Source: an uncultured Porphyromonadaceae bacterium (GTDB taxonomy: Bacteria > Bacteroidota > Bacteroidia > Bacteroidales > Coprobacteraceae). From it: a DNA stretch of 64,000 nucleotides. Where the stretch lies: the NCBI GenBank assembly GCA_900545915.1, contig URAV01000018.1:1-64000 (forward strand), given 5' to 3'. The position numbers and the translations under genes are program-made. Positions 27,395-37,235 of the stretch are shown here, in pieces; the first letter of the stretch is position 1, and the number at the start of each line of letters is the position of its first letter. The notes beneath the pieces were generated by a model that worked only from the letters and a program-made list of their open reading frames with translations, did not search any database and had not been told where the DNA came from.

Positions 27395-28432
27395 GTGGAA
27401 AAGGAATATTTGGCAGGGAAAACATTAGATGAGCTCATCGGGATTGTTACCCGTATGGGAATGCCTCGTTTTACGGCTGGACAGATGGCTGCATGGCTGT
27501 ATGAAAAACAGGTTCGGAGTATTGATGAAATGACGAACTTGTCTAAACTGAATCGTGAGCGTCTTACAGCTGAGTATGAGATAGGATATTCTGCTCCAGT
27601 GGAGGAGATGCGTTCGGTGGACGGGACAGTCAAATACCTCTTTAAAACAGCTTCCGGAAACTTTGTCGAATCTGTGTATATTCCCGATCGGGAGAGGGCG
27701 ACCCTATGTGTCTCATCTCAGGTAGGGTGTAAGATGAATTGCTATTTCTGTATGACCGGTAAGCAGGGGTTTAACTCTCAGCTTACAGCTCGGGAAATTA
27801 TGAATCAGATTATTTCCATACCGGAAACCGCCACATTGACAAATTTGGTATTCATGGGAATGGGCGAACCGTTGGACAATTTGGATGAAGTAATGAAAGC
27901 TTTGACCATTTTGACTGCAAAGTGGGGATTTGCATGGAGTCCGAAAAGAATAACCGTCTCTACGATTGGAGTAAAACGAAATTTAGCCCGTTTTTTAGAT
28001 GAAACGGATTGCCATTTGGCTGTAAGTTTGCATAATCCTTTTCCGGAGGAACGCTTGTCTATTATGCCTGTACAGAAAGCATATCCTATTGCAGATATAA
28101 TATCACTGCTCCGGAATTATGATTTCAGTCATCAGCGCAGGCTATCATTCGAATATATCATGTTCAGTGGTTTTAATGATTCTCTTAGACATGCAGAGGC
28201 ACTGGCAAGGTTGTTAAAAGGATTGAATTGTCGGATAAATTTGATTCGTTTTCATGCAATTCCGGGAGTAAACCTTAAAACGTCAATAGAATCGGATATG
28301 GTTATTTTCAGGGATTATTTGAATCGTAAGGGATTTACTTGTACGATACGCACATCGCGAGGTGAAGATATATTCGCTGCATGCGGAATGTTATCTACTG
28401 CAAAAAAAGGCGAGATCGGCAATAAATGCTGA
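27395..28432 (+). CDS. rlmN: 23S rRNA/tRNA adenine-C2 methyltransferase RlmN (radical SAM)
   Basis: A 345-residue radical SAM enzyme that methylates A2503 of 23S rRNA and A37 of some tRNAs. The iron-sulfur cluster motif is CKMNCYFC (CxxxCxxC). MGMGEPLDN and the C-terminal GEDIFAACGML, with the methyl-carrying cysteine, are present. It starts with GTG at 27,395, 18 bases after the promoter. Normal length. Confidence 0.95.
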   Translation: MEKEYLAGKTLDELIGIVTRMGMPRFTAGQMAAWLYEKQVRSIDEMTNLSKLNRERLTAEYEIGYSAPVEEMRSVDGTVKYLFKTASGNFVESVYIPDRERATLCVSSQVGCKMNCYFCMTGKQGFNSQLTAREIMNQIISIPETATLTNLVFMGMGEPLDNLDEVMKALTILTAKWGFAWSPKRITVSTIGVKRNLARFLDETDCHLAVSLHNPFPEERLSIMPVQKAYPIADIISLLRNYDFSHQRRLSFEYIMFSGFNDSLRHAEALARLLKGLNCRINLIRFHAIPGVNLKTSIESDMVIFRDYLNRKGFTCTIRTSRGEDIFAACGMLSTAKKGEIGNKC

Positions 28433-28558
28433 ATGAGCTTATATATTATGACCGTATAGAGATATTATGTTAAAATAATTGCTTATCTTAGAGCATTAAA
28501 TTAGGCAAGTATAATACTAAAATAGTATTTGTCTGTCTTATATAAAGAATAAAAACTC

Positions 28559-29659
28559 ATGGAACAAGATTATAAGATTAAAGTAGGAATTACTCAAGGT
28601 GATATTAATGGCGTCGGATATGAAGTTATTTTGAAGACATTGTCCGATCCTCGTATAACGGAGATATGTACCCCTGTGGTGTACGGTTCTTCTAAGGTAG
28701 CGGCATATCATCGTAAGGCATTGGATTTACCGGCTATTAATTTTAACATTATTACCAGTGCCGAGCAAATTTCGGATATGAAGTTGAATATGATCAACTG
28801 TATCGATGAAGAGGTAAAAGTCGAGTTGTCGAGACCTACTGCTCAGGCGGGTGAGGCTGCTTACCGGGCATTGGAGAGTGCGACGAGTGACTTGGAAAAC
28901 GGGTTGATCGATGTGTTGGTGACAGCACCTATTAATAAGCATACGATTCAGTCCGATAAATTTGAGTTTCCCGGACATACCGAGTATTTGGAGAAAAAAT
29001 TAGGGAAGGGTAAAAAATCTTTAATGATATTATTGAATGACATTTTGCGTGTAGCTTTAGTAACAGGACACATTCCTTTATCTGAAGTTCCTTCTCGAAT
29101 TGCCAAATCGGATATTGTACAGAAATTACGTATTTTCAATCACTGTTTGAAACAAGATTTCGGTATTGTAAAGCCTCGTATTGCAGTTTTGTCATTGAAT
29201 CCGCATGCCGGAGAAGACGGACTTCTTGGAAATGAAGAAAAAGAGATTATTATTCCGGCATTGAAAGAGGCTGAAGAAATGGATATTCTCTGTTTCGGAC
29301 CTTATGCGGCTGACGGATTTTTTGGTTCAGGCCATTTTTCTAAGTTCGATGGTGTTTTGGCTATGTATCACGATCAAGGGCTTGCCCCATTTAAGACTTT
29401 AGCGATGGAAGATGGAGTGAATTATACTGCCGGGCTTCCCTTTGTTCGCACTTCGCCGGCTCATGGTACGGCATACGATATTGCAGGAGAAAATAAAGCT
29501 TCGGAAGAGTCGTTCCGTCATGCACTTTATTTAGCATTGGATGTTTTTGCTTGCCGTAATAACTATCGTCAAATGAGAGCTAATCCTCTTCGTCGTCAAT
29601 ATTTTGATAAAAGTGGAGATAATGAAGTTCTTGACCTTAATACTCCAGAAAAAGAATAA
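28559..29659 (+). CDS. pdxA: 4-hydroxythreonine-4-phosphate dehydrogenase
   Basis: A 366-residue enzyme of pyridoxal-phosphate synthesis that oxidises 4-phosphohydroxy-threonine. Motifs: GDINGVGYEV near the start, TAPINKHT, FPGHTEYLEKKLG, LNPHAGEDG, YHDQGLAPFK and FVRTSPAHGTAYDIAG. Slightly longer than the roughly 330 residues of E. coli PdxA, mostly at the C-terminus. It follows rlmN by 126 bases and may share its transcript. Confidence 0.94.
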   Translation: MEQDYKIKVGITQGDINGVGYEVILKTLSDPRITEICTPVVYGSSKVAAYHRKALDLPAINFNIITSAEQISDMKLNMINCIDEEVKVELSRPTAQAGEAAYRALESATSDLENGLIDVLVTAPINKHTIQSDKFEFPGHTEYLEKKLGKGKKSLMILLNDILRVALVTGHIPLSEVPSRIAKSDIVQKLRIFNHCLKQDFGIVKPRIAVLSLNPHAGEDGLLGNEEKEIIIPALKEAEEMDILCFGPYAADGFFGSGHFSKFDGVLAMYHDQGLAPFKTLAMEDGVNYTAGLPFVRTSPAHGTAYDIAGENKASEESFRHALYLALDVFACRNNYRQMRANPLRRQYFDKSGDNEVLDLNTPEKE

Positions 29660-29826
29660 GTTTTCTGAAATTCGTTTAAATTTTCTGATAAAATAATTGA
29701 AGTGTCGGTCTTTTTTTGAATTTTCTTTCGTTCTTTATACATTACATAACTTGTCGTGTTCTTTATCAGAATCGAAAAGCAGAGCAAAAAAAGACTCAAA
29801 AGGTTTGATATATTATAGACAGGTTC

Positions 29827-30002
29827 TTAGACCTGTCTATATTTTACTCGGGTCAGTTTTGAGAATTTCTTCCGAGTATGTTTTCTGTTTTGACGAGGAA
29901 AATACGGGCTATCTGACGAGTGAAAACGGGGAAAAAGACCGGAAGAAAACGCAAAAATGATCTGACAGTATTTTTTTATTGGAAAATTTAGATAGGCTTT
30001 TA
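29827..30002 (+). repeat. MITE-like repeat, well preserved copy
   Basis: Left end TAGACCTGTCTATATTTTAC, right end GGAAAATTTAGATAGGCTTT. Immediately outside the left end AGACAGGT...ACCTGTCT forms a short palindrome (29,817-29,838), suggesting one copy end next to another. The remaining bases to 30,269 hold no gene that I can see. Confidence 0.72.
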
Positions 30003-30269
30003 GGTGTTATTTTGATTTTATTTTGATTAAAAAGAGTCTTTTTCAAAACAAAAATGGAATTAAACGGTTAGTAATAGATAAATGAAAAGGGTTTTTGGAA
30101 AGGATAAAAGACGGCATTTATTATAGATATGAATATTGAAGAAGACTTGAATTTTTAAATGTCTATTATATTATGTTTAAGTTGAGCACTCTTATCACTC
30201 ACGTTTAAATAGGGTTATTGTTGATTGGGATGTGAAACGCATATAGTTGCGTTTAGAAAGGGAGGATAT

Positions 30270-31190
30270 ATGAAACAAAACAGGCATCAAAACATTATGT
30301 TTGAAGGTGCATTGAAATCGATCGATACTGAAGATCCTGTAGATTTACTGTTTTTTCGCCCGATCGGATATCGTTGTGCTTTATTTTTTCATAAGTTAGG
30401 TTTGTTACCTAATACTATTACTGTTATCTCTATATTATTGGGAATATCTTCCGGATTTTTTTTATATTTTGAAGATATATGGTATAATATAATTGGGGTA
30501 TCACTATTACTTTGTACACACCTTTTGGACTGTACCGATGGACAGTTAGCCCGAATGATCGGATGTTTTTCTCGGTCGGGACGGATTTTAGATCGTTTAA
30601 GCGGCTGTGTGTGGTCTATTTCCGTTTATGTCGCGTTATGTTTGCGTCTGATGAATTCCGGTTGGGATTTTTCTGTCTTTTTTTTAGCTTTGATTACCGG
30701 ATATTTTCATCTCAGGCAGGCTTCGGCTATTGATTATTACCGTAATTTTTATTTTCTTTTTTCATGGAAAAGATCAGTCTGTGAGCTTGAGTATAAGACA
30801 CGATTACATTTAAAGTATAAAAGGTTGAGTTGGAAAACCGATTTTTTCAGGAAATTTCTTTTATTTTTCTATCTCCAATATACGGTTTCTCAAGAAAGAT
30901 TTACTCCCGATATGCAGGAATTGCGCCGGTTATTAAAAAAACGGTTTGGCAACAATATTCCGGATTGGCTGAGAGAGCAGTTTAAGGAAAAAAGTATTCC
31001 GTTGATGATGTATGGCAATATGCTATCTTTTAATATCCGGATTATTACGTTATTTATAGCTGTTTTACTTAATATTCTGTGGCTTTATTTTCTATTCGAG
31101 CTTACGATATTGAATATGATATTGTTCTATCTGATATATAGGTATGAGAAAGTATGCCGTTATTTTATAGAAAAGTTGAACCAGACATAG
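30270..31190 (+). CDS. CDP-alcohol phosphotransferase-family membrane protein
   Basis: A 306-residue protein with several membrane helices. The family motif DxxDGxxAR(8x)GxxxDxxxD is seen at residues 87-112 as DCTDGQLAR, G104 and D108, but residue 112, normally the last Asp, is Gly followed by Cys. That Asp is the proposed general base, so activity is uncertain. I chose ATG 30,270, preceded by GGGAGGATAT, over an upstream ATG at 30,225. Substrate unknown. Confidence 0.78.
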   Translation: MKQNRHQNIMFEGALKSIDTEDPVDLLFFRPIGYRCALFFHKLGLLPNTITVISILLGISSGFFLYFEDIWYNIIGVSLLLCTHLLDCTDGQLARMIGCFSRSGRILDRLSGCVWSISVYVALCLRLMNSGWDFSVFFLALITGYFHLRQASAIDYYRNFYFLFSWKRSVCELEYKTRLHLKYKRLSWKTDFFRKFLLFFYLQYTVSQERFTPDMQELRRLLKKRFGNNIPDWLREQFKEKSIPLMMYGNMLSFNIRIITLFIAVLLNILWLYFLFELTILNMILFYLIYRYEKVCRYFIEKLNQT

Positions 31191-31227
31191 TTCTCAGATT
31201 CTACACACAATTGAGGTTTTAAAAAAA

Positions 31228-31286
31228 TTGCTTTTAAGAATCTTAATAGACGTAGCTTTGTATCTTTTTAAAAAGTCGTATCTTTG
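31228..31286 (+). promoter_or_regulatory. Tandem promoter boxes upstream of the saccharopine-dehydrogenase-family gene
   Basis: Two TAnnTTTG boxes are present: TAGCTTTG at 31,253-31,260 (TTG 22 bases upstream at 31,228-31,230) and TATCTTTG at 31,279-31,286 (TTG of the first box is 18 bases upstream). The second box can use part of the first as its upstream element. Confidence 0.55.
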
Positions 31287-31358
31287 TGGGAAGTTTATGG
31301 ATCGGAATAAATTGAGTATCCGACAAATATTTAACCGAAATAAAGTAAAGTATTAAGG

Positions 31359-32555
31359 ATGGGAAAAGTTTTAATTATAGGAGCTGGCGGTGTAGGTACG
31401 GTAGTCGCTCATAAAGTAGCGCAAAATCCGGATGTTTTTACAGAAATTGTGTTGGCAAGCCGGACAAAATCGAAATGCGATGCTATTGCAAAGGCAATCG
31501 GTAGTGACCGAATAACCACAGATCAGGTGGATGCCGATAATGTAAACGAATTGATAAAGTTGTTCAATACGCATAAGCCGGATATTGTAATTAATGTTGC
31601 ACTTCCTTATCAGGATTTGACGATTATGGATGCTTGTTTAGCTTGCGGTGTAAATTATTTGGATACGGCAAATTATGAACCGCTTGATGAAGCTAAATTT
31701 GAGTATAAGTGGCAGTGGGCATATCAGGAACGTTTTAAAGAAGCGGGATTGACGGCTATTTTGGGATGCGGCTTTGATCCGGGTGTATCGGGTGTATATA
31801 CTGCTTATGCTGCAAAGCATTATTTTAAAGAAATGCATTATTTGGATATTGTCGATTGTAATGCCGGAGATCATGGTAAAGCTTTTGCGACAAACTTTAA
31901 TCCGGAAATTAATATTCGGGAGGTTACGCAAAAGGGGAAATATTATGAAAACGGTAAATGGATTTATACCGAGCCTCATGAAATTCATAAGCCATTGAAT
32001 TATCCCAATATAGGTCCGAAAGAATCATATGTGATTTACCATGAAGAATTGGAGTCGTTGGTAAAAAATTATCCTACATTGAAACGTGCGCGTTTCTGGA
32101 TGACTTTCGGACAGGAATATTTGACTCATTTGAGAGTAATTCAGAATATAGGAATGGCACGTATTGATCCTATTATGTATAATGGTGTAGAAATTGTTCC
32201 GATACAATTTTTGAAAGCAGTGCTTCCTAATCCCGGAGAGCTCGGTGAAAATTATGTAGGTGAAACGTCTATCGGTTGTCGTATTAAGGGTATTGATAAA
32301 GACGGTAAAGAGATGACCTATTATGTATATAATAATTGTAGCCATCATGCCGCTTATCTCGAAACGGGAGCACAAGGGGTCAGCTATACTACCGGAGTAC
32401 CGGCTATGATAGGTGCTATGATGTTCTTAAAAGGTCTGTGGAAAAAGCCCGGAGTCTATAATGTCGAGGAATTCGATCCTGATCCGTTTATGGAACAGCT
32501 GAATAAGCAAGGATTGCCTTGGCATGAAATATTTAATGAAGACTTGGAAGTCTGA
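31359..32555 (+). CDS. Saccharopine dehydrogenase family; probable carboxynorspermidine synthase
   Basis: A 398-residue NAD(P)-binding reductase. It has a Rossmann motif at the start (VLIIGAGGVGTVVAHKVAQ), NVALPYQDLTIMDACLACGVNYLDTANY, and GCGFDPGVSGVYTAYAAKHY. In Bacteroidota this protein type condenses aspartate semialdehyde with a diamine in the carboxynorspermidine route to polyamines; the assignment follows from family resemblance and the neighbouring genes add no support. Own promoter and terminator. Confidence 0.82.
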   Translation: MGKVLIIGAGGVGTVVAHKVAQNPDVFTEIVLASRTKSKCDAIAKAIGSDRITTDQVDADNVNELIKLFNTHKPDIVINVALPYQDLTIMDACLACGVNYLDTANYEPLDEAKFEYKWQWAYQERFKEAGLTAILGCGFDPGVSGVYTAYAAKHYFKEMHYLDIVDCNAGDHGKAFATNFNPEINIREVTQKGKYYENGKWIYTEPHEIHKPLNYPNIGPKESYVIYHEELESLVKNYPTLKRARFWMTFGQEYLTHLRVIQNIGMARIDPIMYNGVEIVPIQFLKAVLPNPGELGENYVGETSIGCRIKGIDKDGKEMTYYVYNNCSHHAAYLETGAQGVSYTTGVPAMIGAMMFLKGLWKKPGVYNVEEFDPDPFMEQLNKQGLPWHEIFNEDLEV

Positions 32556-32588
32556 TCGACATTCGTTTTTGAACGATTATATATGAAT

Positions 32589-32650
32589 TATTGTCATTCT
32601 GGAAAAGATCTGAATTTCGGTAGATCGTAAAATCCGGAATGACAATATTA
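32589..32650 (+). terminator. Probable terminator hairpin
   Basis: ATTGTCATTC and GAATGACAAT pair across about 35 bases and are followed by ATTATTTTT. Confidence 0.6.
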
Positions 32651-32717
32651 TTTTTAGAACCTAATTAATTTTTGTATAAACCTTTTTTACTGTTTTCGAG
32701 GTTTTGATAAGAAACAG

Positions 32718-33617
32718 TTACCGATGTTTTTTTCGTAACCCTTTTTGTTCTAAATAGGTTATTAGTTCTTTAGGACGATCTGTTTGAATTATCGTTGCTC
32801 TATTTTTCAGAACCCATCCCCAATTATTATCCGGATCATTGATCGCTTTTTCATCGTCATGTCCTCCGCATAGACTTTCCCATAGGGTATTGATCCATAT
32901 CCGACAATTCGATTCGGCTATCTTATCGATATAAGATAATTGCTCGAAATCATCGGTTTTAAAACTTATTTCCATTGCTATCGGTTGAAAATCTTTTAAA
33001 AAAGAATCGATATATGGAATAGCTCCGGATGTATCTAAATCGACAATAGGCATATATATGATATTCTTGTACCGTGATAATTTCTCTTTTGTATCATTTA
33101 CAGAACTGCGACCTTTTAAAACTATATGGTTTTCCATTTCGGTTTCTTTGATAATGGGTTCAATATCTGATAAATAATTTTCTCCTTTATCGATATTGAC
33201 AAGAATTTTGCCTTTACAAGCCGATAATGCCTCTTTTAAAGTCGGGATGGTCTCATTAGAGAGTTTTCCGTCATTGTGACGCAACCTGAAGTTTTTGAGT
33301 TCCTTTACCGTATAGTTACTTATATACCCTTTCCCGTTTGTCGTGCGATCTATATTATTATCATGCATTAAGACGAAATCTCCGTCTTTGGTCTTTTGTA
33401 TATCAATTTCGACCATATCCGCTCCTATCGATATAGCGCTTTTTATTGCCGCAATAGAATTTTCAGGGGCATGTCGCCAATATCCTCGATGAGCAACAAC
33501 GAAAATATAATCGGGTTCATTACTTTTTAGAATAGACAGAAGGGTTTCTATCCGATTATTGGCCGTAACGGTGAAATTTAAGAGTATGAGATAAAATAAT
33601 AAGTAATATTTTTTCAT
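32718..33617 (-). CDS. Exported glycerophosphodiester phosphodiesterase
   Basis: A 299-residue GDPD-fold enzyme with a signal peptide (MKKYYLLFYLILLNFTVTA). Catalytic motifs: VVAHRGYWRHAPENS and the metal site EIDIQKTKDGDFVLMHD. It hydrolyses glycerophosphodiesters to glycerol-3-phosphate plus an alcohol, probably in the periplasm. Stands alone; the 287 bases upstream (33,618-33,904) hold the bcp promoter on the other strand and nothing else. Confidence 0.9.
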   Translation of the reverse strand: MKKYYLLFYLILLNFTVTANNRIETLLSILKSNEPDYIFVVAHRGYWRHAPENSIAAIKSAISIGADMVEIDIQKTKDGDFVLMHDNNIDRTTNGKGYISNYTVKELKNFRLRHNDGKLSNETIPTLKEALSACKGKILVNIDKGENYLSDIEPIIKETEMENHIVLKGRSSVNDTKEKLSRYKNIIYMPIVDLDTSGAIPYIDSFLKDFQPIAMEISFKTDDFEQLSYIDKIAESNCRIWINTLWESLCGGHDDEKAINDPDNNWGWVLKNRATIIQTDRPKELITYLEQKGLRKKHR

Positions 33618-33855
33618 TAATTGAAAATATGAATTTAGCGATTAAATTGTTTTTTATACAGTGCAAAATAGCGAAAATCCGAAAGAAAGTACAATAAATA
33701 ACAAATCAAAAAGTAATAATTTACGGTCAATATCTATATTATCCGGAAAGATTTTATAAAGAAATTATTATATATGCTGTTATTTGGCATATATGTTTGT
33801 TTAATTTGCATTGTCAATGGTACAGGAATGAATGTTATAAACGGGCTGGAAAACC

Positions 33856-33885
33856 TTGATATTTTTATATAAATTCTTATCTTTG
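33856..33885 (+). promoter_or_regulatory. Promoter of bcp-recA
   Basis: TTG at 33,856-33,858, 19 bases, TATCTTTG at 33,878-33,885: full consensus, 19 bases before the ATG. Confidence 0.8.
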
Positions 33886-33904
33886 AGAAATAAAATATTT
33901 AATT

Positions 33905-34360
33905 ATGGCATTAAAAGTCGGAGATAAAATACCTGAAATTCTGGGGTATGACCAGACAGGAAAAGAGTTGAAAAGGGAAGATTTTAAAGGTAAAAAATTA
34001 GTGCTTTATTTTTATCCTAAGGATAATACTCCCGGATGTACGGCAGAAGCTTGTAGCTTGCGGGATGCATATTCTGAGTTGCAGAAAGCAGGGTATGAAA
34101 TAATCGGGGTAAGTAAAGATAGTGAAAAGTCTCATCAAAAATTTATAGAAAAACAATCGTTGCCGTTCTCTTTGATAGCCGATACCGATACCCGCCTGAA
34201 TCAGGAGTTTGGTGTATGGGCGGAGAAGAAGATGGCCGGTAGATCGTATATGGGAACTTTAAGGACAACATTTCTGATCGATGAGAATGGAGTGATAGAG
34301 CGTGTGATAGAAAAAGTAAATACGAAAGAACATGCTGGTCAAATTTTGAATAAAAAGTAA
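33905..34360 (+). CDS. bcp: Thioredoxin-dependent thiol peroxidase (Bcp/PrxQ)
   Basis: A 151-residue peroxiredoxin that reduces hydroperoxides. The peroxidatic Cys is in PKDNTPGCTAEAC, whose second Cys five residues on is the likely resolving Cys of the PrxQ type. Twelve bases before recA on the same strand, so probably co-transcribed; pairing an antioxidant enzyme with recA suggests shared expression, though no LexA-like site was identified. Confidence 0.94.
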   Translation: MALKVGDKIPEILGYDQTGKELKREDFKGKKLVLYFYPKDNTPGCTAEACSLRDAYSELQKAGYEIIGVSKDSEKSHQKFIEKQSLPFSLIADTDTRLNQEFGVWAEKKMAGRSYMGTLRTTFLIDENGVIERVIEKVNTKEHAGQILNKK

Positions 34361-34372
34361 AATAGGATAAAT

Positions 34373-35413
34373 ATGGAGAATACAGAAGAAAAAAAAGTTC
34401 CGATGGGTAAAATTCCTGTTCCGAGCGAAAAGTTAAAAGCTTTGCAGGCCGCTATGGACAAAATAGAAAAGAATTATGGTAAGGGTGCAATTATGAAGAT
34501 GGGAGATGACCATATCGATGAGATTGCAGTAATTCCTACGGGTTCTATTGGTCTGAATGCTGCTCTGGGGGTCGGAGGTTTTCCTCGAGGTCGTGTGATC
34601 GAGATTTATGGTCCGGAATCTTCCGGTAAAACGACATTGGCGATCCATGCTATTGCCGAAGCTCAGAAAGCTGGCGGTATTGCGGCAATTATAGATGCAG
34701 AACATGCTTTTGACCGTTTTTATGCAGAAAAGTTAGGGGTCGATGTAGAGAATTTATGGATATCTCAACCGGATAGCGGAGAACAGGCATTGGAGATCGC
34801 AGAGCAACTGATACGCTCTTCTGCCGTAGATATTGTTGTTATTGACTCGGTTGCGGCGTTGACTCCTAAGGCCGAGTTAGAAGGAGATATGGGAGAATCT
34901 AAGATGGGATTACAAGCGCGTCTTATGTCTCAGGCTTTGCGTAAATTGACGGCTACGATAAGCAAGACGAATACTACTTGTATATTTATCAATCAGTTGC
35001 GTGATAAATTAGGTGTAATGTTCGGTAATCCGGAAACAACGACAGGGGGAAATGCCTTAAAATTTTATGCTTCTGTTCGGTTGGATATACGTCGGATCAG
35101 TCAAATTAAAGATGGGGATGAGGTGATCGGTAATCAGACGAGAGTAAAAGTCGTGAAAAATAAAGTTGCTCCTCCTTTCCGTAAAGCCGAGTTCGATATT
35201 ATGTTCGGAGAAGGTATTTCTCGTGCGGGAGAGATTATTGATTTGGGAGTGGAAAAAGGCATAATCAAAAAGAGCGGCTCTTGGTTTAGCTATGATAATA
35301 CAAAACTCGGACAGGGTAGAGATGCTGCAAAGAAGTGCATTCAGGATAATCCGGAGTTGGCGGAAGAATTGGAAGCTAAGATCATGGAAGCTTTACGGCC
35401 TGCAGTCAAGTAG
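34373..35413 (+). CDS. recA: Recombinase RecA
   Basis: A 346-residue recombination and SOS protein. Walker A GPESSGKTT, Walker B VIDSVAAL, the DNA-binding loop 1 MGLQARLMSQALRK and loop 2 INQLRDKLGVMFGNPETTTGGNALKFYASVRLD are intact. The N-terminus (MENTEEKKVPMGKIPVPSEKLKAL) is somewhat longer than in E. coli. Confidence 0.97.
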   Translation: MENTEEKKVPMGKIPVPSEKLKALQAAMDKIEKNYGKGAIMKMGDDHIDEIAVIPTGSIGLNAALGVGGFPRGRVIEIYGPESSGKTTLAIHAIAEAQKAGGIAAIIDAEHAFDRFYAEKLGVDVENLWISQPDSGEQALEIAEQLIRSSAVDIVVIDSVAALTPKAELEGDMGESKMGLQARLMSQALRKLTATISKTNTTCIFINQLRDKLGVMFGNPETTTGGNALKFYASVRLDIRRISQIKDGDEVIGNQTRVKVVKNKVAPPFRKAEFDIMFGEGISRAGEIIDLGVEKGIIKKSGSWFSYDNTKLGQGRDAAKKCIQDNPELAEELEAKIMEALRPAVK

Positions 35414-35438
35414 CTTTCGATTAGGGAGCTTAAATATG

Positions 35439-35472
35439 AAATAGCGGAATTTAAAAGGTTCTGCTATTTTAT
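35439..35472 (+). terminator. recA terminator
   Basis: AAATAGCGGAA pairs with TTCTGCTATTT across a short loop, followed by a T-rich run. Confidence 0.65.
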
Positions 35473-35496
35473 ATTTTAAGAGAATGTTAAAATTTA

Positions 35497-35560
35497 GGAA
35501 TAGTCTAAATTTTGTTTCGGTCAGGTTTGAGAGTTTTTTTTGAGAGTATTTTTTCTTGAT
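35497..35560 (+). repeat. Partial MITE-like repeat (left part)
   Basis: TAGTCTAAATTTTG, then CGGTCAGGTTTGAGAG, matches the left end of the other copies; the rest is missing. The remainder of 35,473-35,767 shows no gene. Confidence 0.55.
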
Positions 35561-35767
35561 TTATGATCTTTTGCTATTTTTAGTATTTTCAATATAAGGT
35601 GTGGATTGTTTATTTCAATATGTTATTTATTTTTGTAATAATTATGGATAGATATTGAAAAGTGCGAGTTATTTCAGGCTTTTGTTAGGGAAACTTTCGG
35701 TGCTGCATTTTTTATGTTGGAGAATTATTGCTGAGGCACGGGCGCATTTGTTATTTTAGGTTTACTT

Positions 35768-36910
35768 ATGAAAAAATCCTTTTTTGTATTATTGGTAGCT
35801 GTGCTTTTTGTTGCTTGTTCAAACGATGATAAGCAAGATTTAGAATTAGCACCAGGAACTTCTTTGAGTTATACAGCTTATGCTGATGAAACTTCAGGAA
35901 CACCGGCAAGTGGAATTTCTTTTACTACGGTAGGTCCTTGGAGGGCGACAGTTTCGGAGTTGCAGTCCGATGAATTGCAGGTTTCTTCTGTAATGCGTGC
36001 AGGAGAATGGGTGACAGTTTCTCCCGATCATGGTGATGTTGCAGGTGATTATGTGATCCGGATTTTTTTGGATAAGAATTTGACGGGGAAAGACAGAAAA
36101 GCTGTTGTAACTGTAGAGTGTGGAGAAACGAAAATATTGATTACAGTGGAACAAAAAGCTTTGACCGAAAGTGGAGAGATCCCAGAGGAAGGGGAAACTT
36201 CTGTTGCTGGATTGATTTCAGAAATGTTTTATTATTTCCCTCAAAATGTAGATGTGGAGAATCAGCGAATAGAGTTGACTTATGATAAACAGGGACGATT
36301 GAAAACATGGAAGGAAAAGAATACTGATTATGACGGGAGTGTTTATATTGAAACGCTTACTTATGAATATGGGGACAACGTTGTTTATATTTCTTCCGAT
36401 CGAGATGAAGATTATTTTATAACCGCTTATTTGAATGATGTCGGTTATGTTGTTCGTGCCGAAGAAGGACGTCCAGGTAATATACAGGAGGTTACTACGT
36501 ATGCTTATGACTCGGAAAACCATTTGATTCGTACTGAACAAAAGTATGAATGGGAAGAATATATTTGGACTGATGGTAATTTAGTGGAAATTCGTTACGG
36601 TAATAGCCAAGGTGAGTCTGATATAGCTGTATATACTTATTATGATAATTTAGTAAATAAAGAAAATTTTGATTTTTCTGAACGGACTTCATGGCTTGAG
36701 GAATTGGTATATGCAGGACTGACAGGTGTGCAAAGTCGAAATCTTGTACATACGGAAATTGGTAATTCCGAGTCGGCTTGGAAAGATAATGGAAGCTGGA
36801 AATATGAGACCGATGCTGATGGTTATGTTACGAAAGCCAGTTTTTCCCGACTTGGGGAAACCGCAGTAGACAATAATCCTCGAACACTGGAGATTAAACA
36901 TTCTAAATAG
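35768..36910 (+). CDS. Putative surface lipoprotein with BACON-like domain
   Basis: A 380-residue protein with signal and lipobox ending LFVACS (Cys 17). Residues about 40-130 (SYTAYADETSGTPASGISF, GEWVTVSPDHGDVAGDYVIRIFLDKNLTGKDRKAVVTVECG) resemble a BACON-type Ig-like domain of Bacteroidota surface lipoproteins. The remainder has repeated strands such as LTYDKQGRLKTW and YAYDSENHLIRTEQKYEW, resembling the YD-type repeats of DUF4595-like proteins. Probably surface-exposed; ligand unknown. Confidence 0.72.
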   Translation: MKKSFFVLLVAVLFVACSNDDKQDLELAPGTSLSYTAYADETSGTPASGISFTTVGPWRATVSELQSDELQVSSVMRAGEWVTVSPDHGDVAGDYVIRIFLDKNLTGKDRKAVVTVECGETKILITVEQKALTESGEIPEEGETSVAGLISEMFYYFPQNVDVENQRIELTYDKQGRLKTWKEKNTDYDGSVYIETLTYEYGDNVVYISSDRDEDYFITAYLNDVGYVVRAEEGRPGNIQEVTTYAYDSENHLIRTEQKYEWEEYIWTDGNLVEIRYGNSQGESDIAVYTYYDNLVNKENFDFSERTSWLEELVYAGLTGVQSRNLVHTEIGNSESAWKDNGSWKYETDADGYVTKASFSRLGETAVDNNPRTLEIKHSK

Positions 36911-36954
36911 TTTTTTGAGCCATTTTTTCAAATTCTATAATTGAAAGATGGTCT

Positions 36955-36999
36955 AATAAAAGGAGTTATCTGGTATTTGACAGATAACTCTTTTATTTT
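36955..36999 (+). terminator. Intrinsic terminator
   Basis: AAAAGGAGTTATCTG pairs with CAGATAACTCTTTT, followed by ATTTTTT. It follows the lipoprotein gene. Confidence 0.75.
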
Positions 37000-37042
37000 T
37001 TATTGCATCTGGATCTTGGAAATAGCTCTTGAAAGAGTGCAT

Positions 37043-37064
37043 GCAAAATTTAAACAGGCTTTTA
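37043..37064 (+). repeat. MITE-like repeat end (fragment)
   Basis: CAAAATTTAAACAGGCTTTTAG matches the right terminal repeat only. The region 36,911-37,235 otherwise holds two terminator hairpins. Confidence 0.4.
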
Positions 37065-37119
37065 GATTTTATTACTCACATGGGTGTGAAGTGCCTTGTC
37101 ATCACTATAAGATTGGAAA

Positions 37120-37158
37120 TTATAAAAAAATACCTCAACAAGACCTGCTTTGTTGAGG
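37120..37158 (-). terminator. Terminator of the pRiA4b ORF-3-like gene
   Basis: CCTCAACAAAG and CTTGTTGAGG (minus strand) form the stem, followed by TATTTTTTTA on the minus strand. It lies 78 bases past the stop of the gene ending at 37,236. Confidence 0.7.
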
Positions 37159-37235
37159 TAAACTAAATAAATATGTGATAACTACGACGGTTATTTAAAA
37201 ATTTAGTGCCATTGTCTTATAGTGCGATAGGGAAA

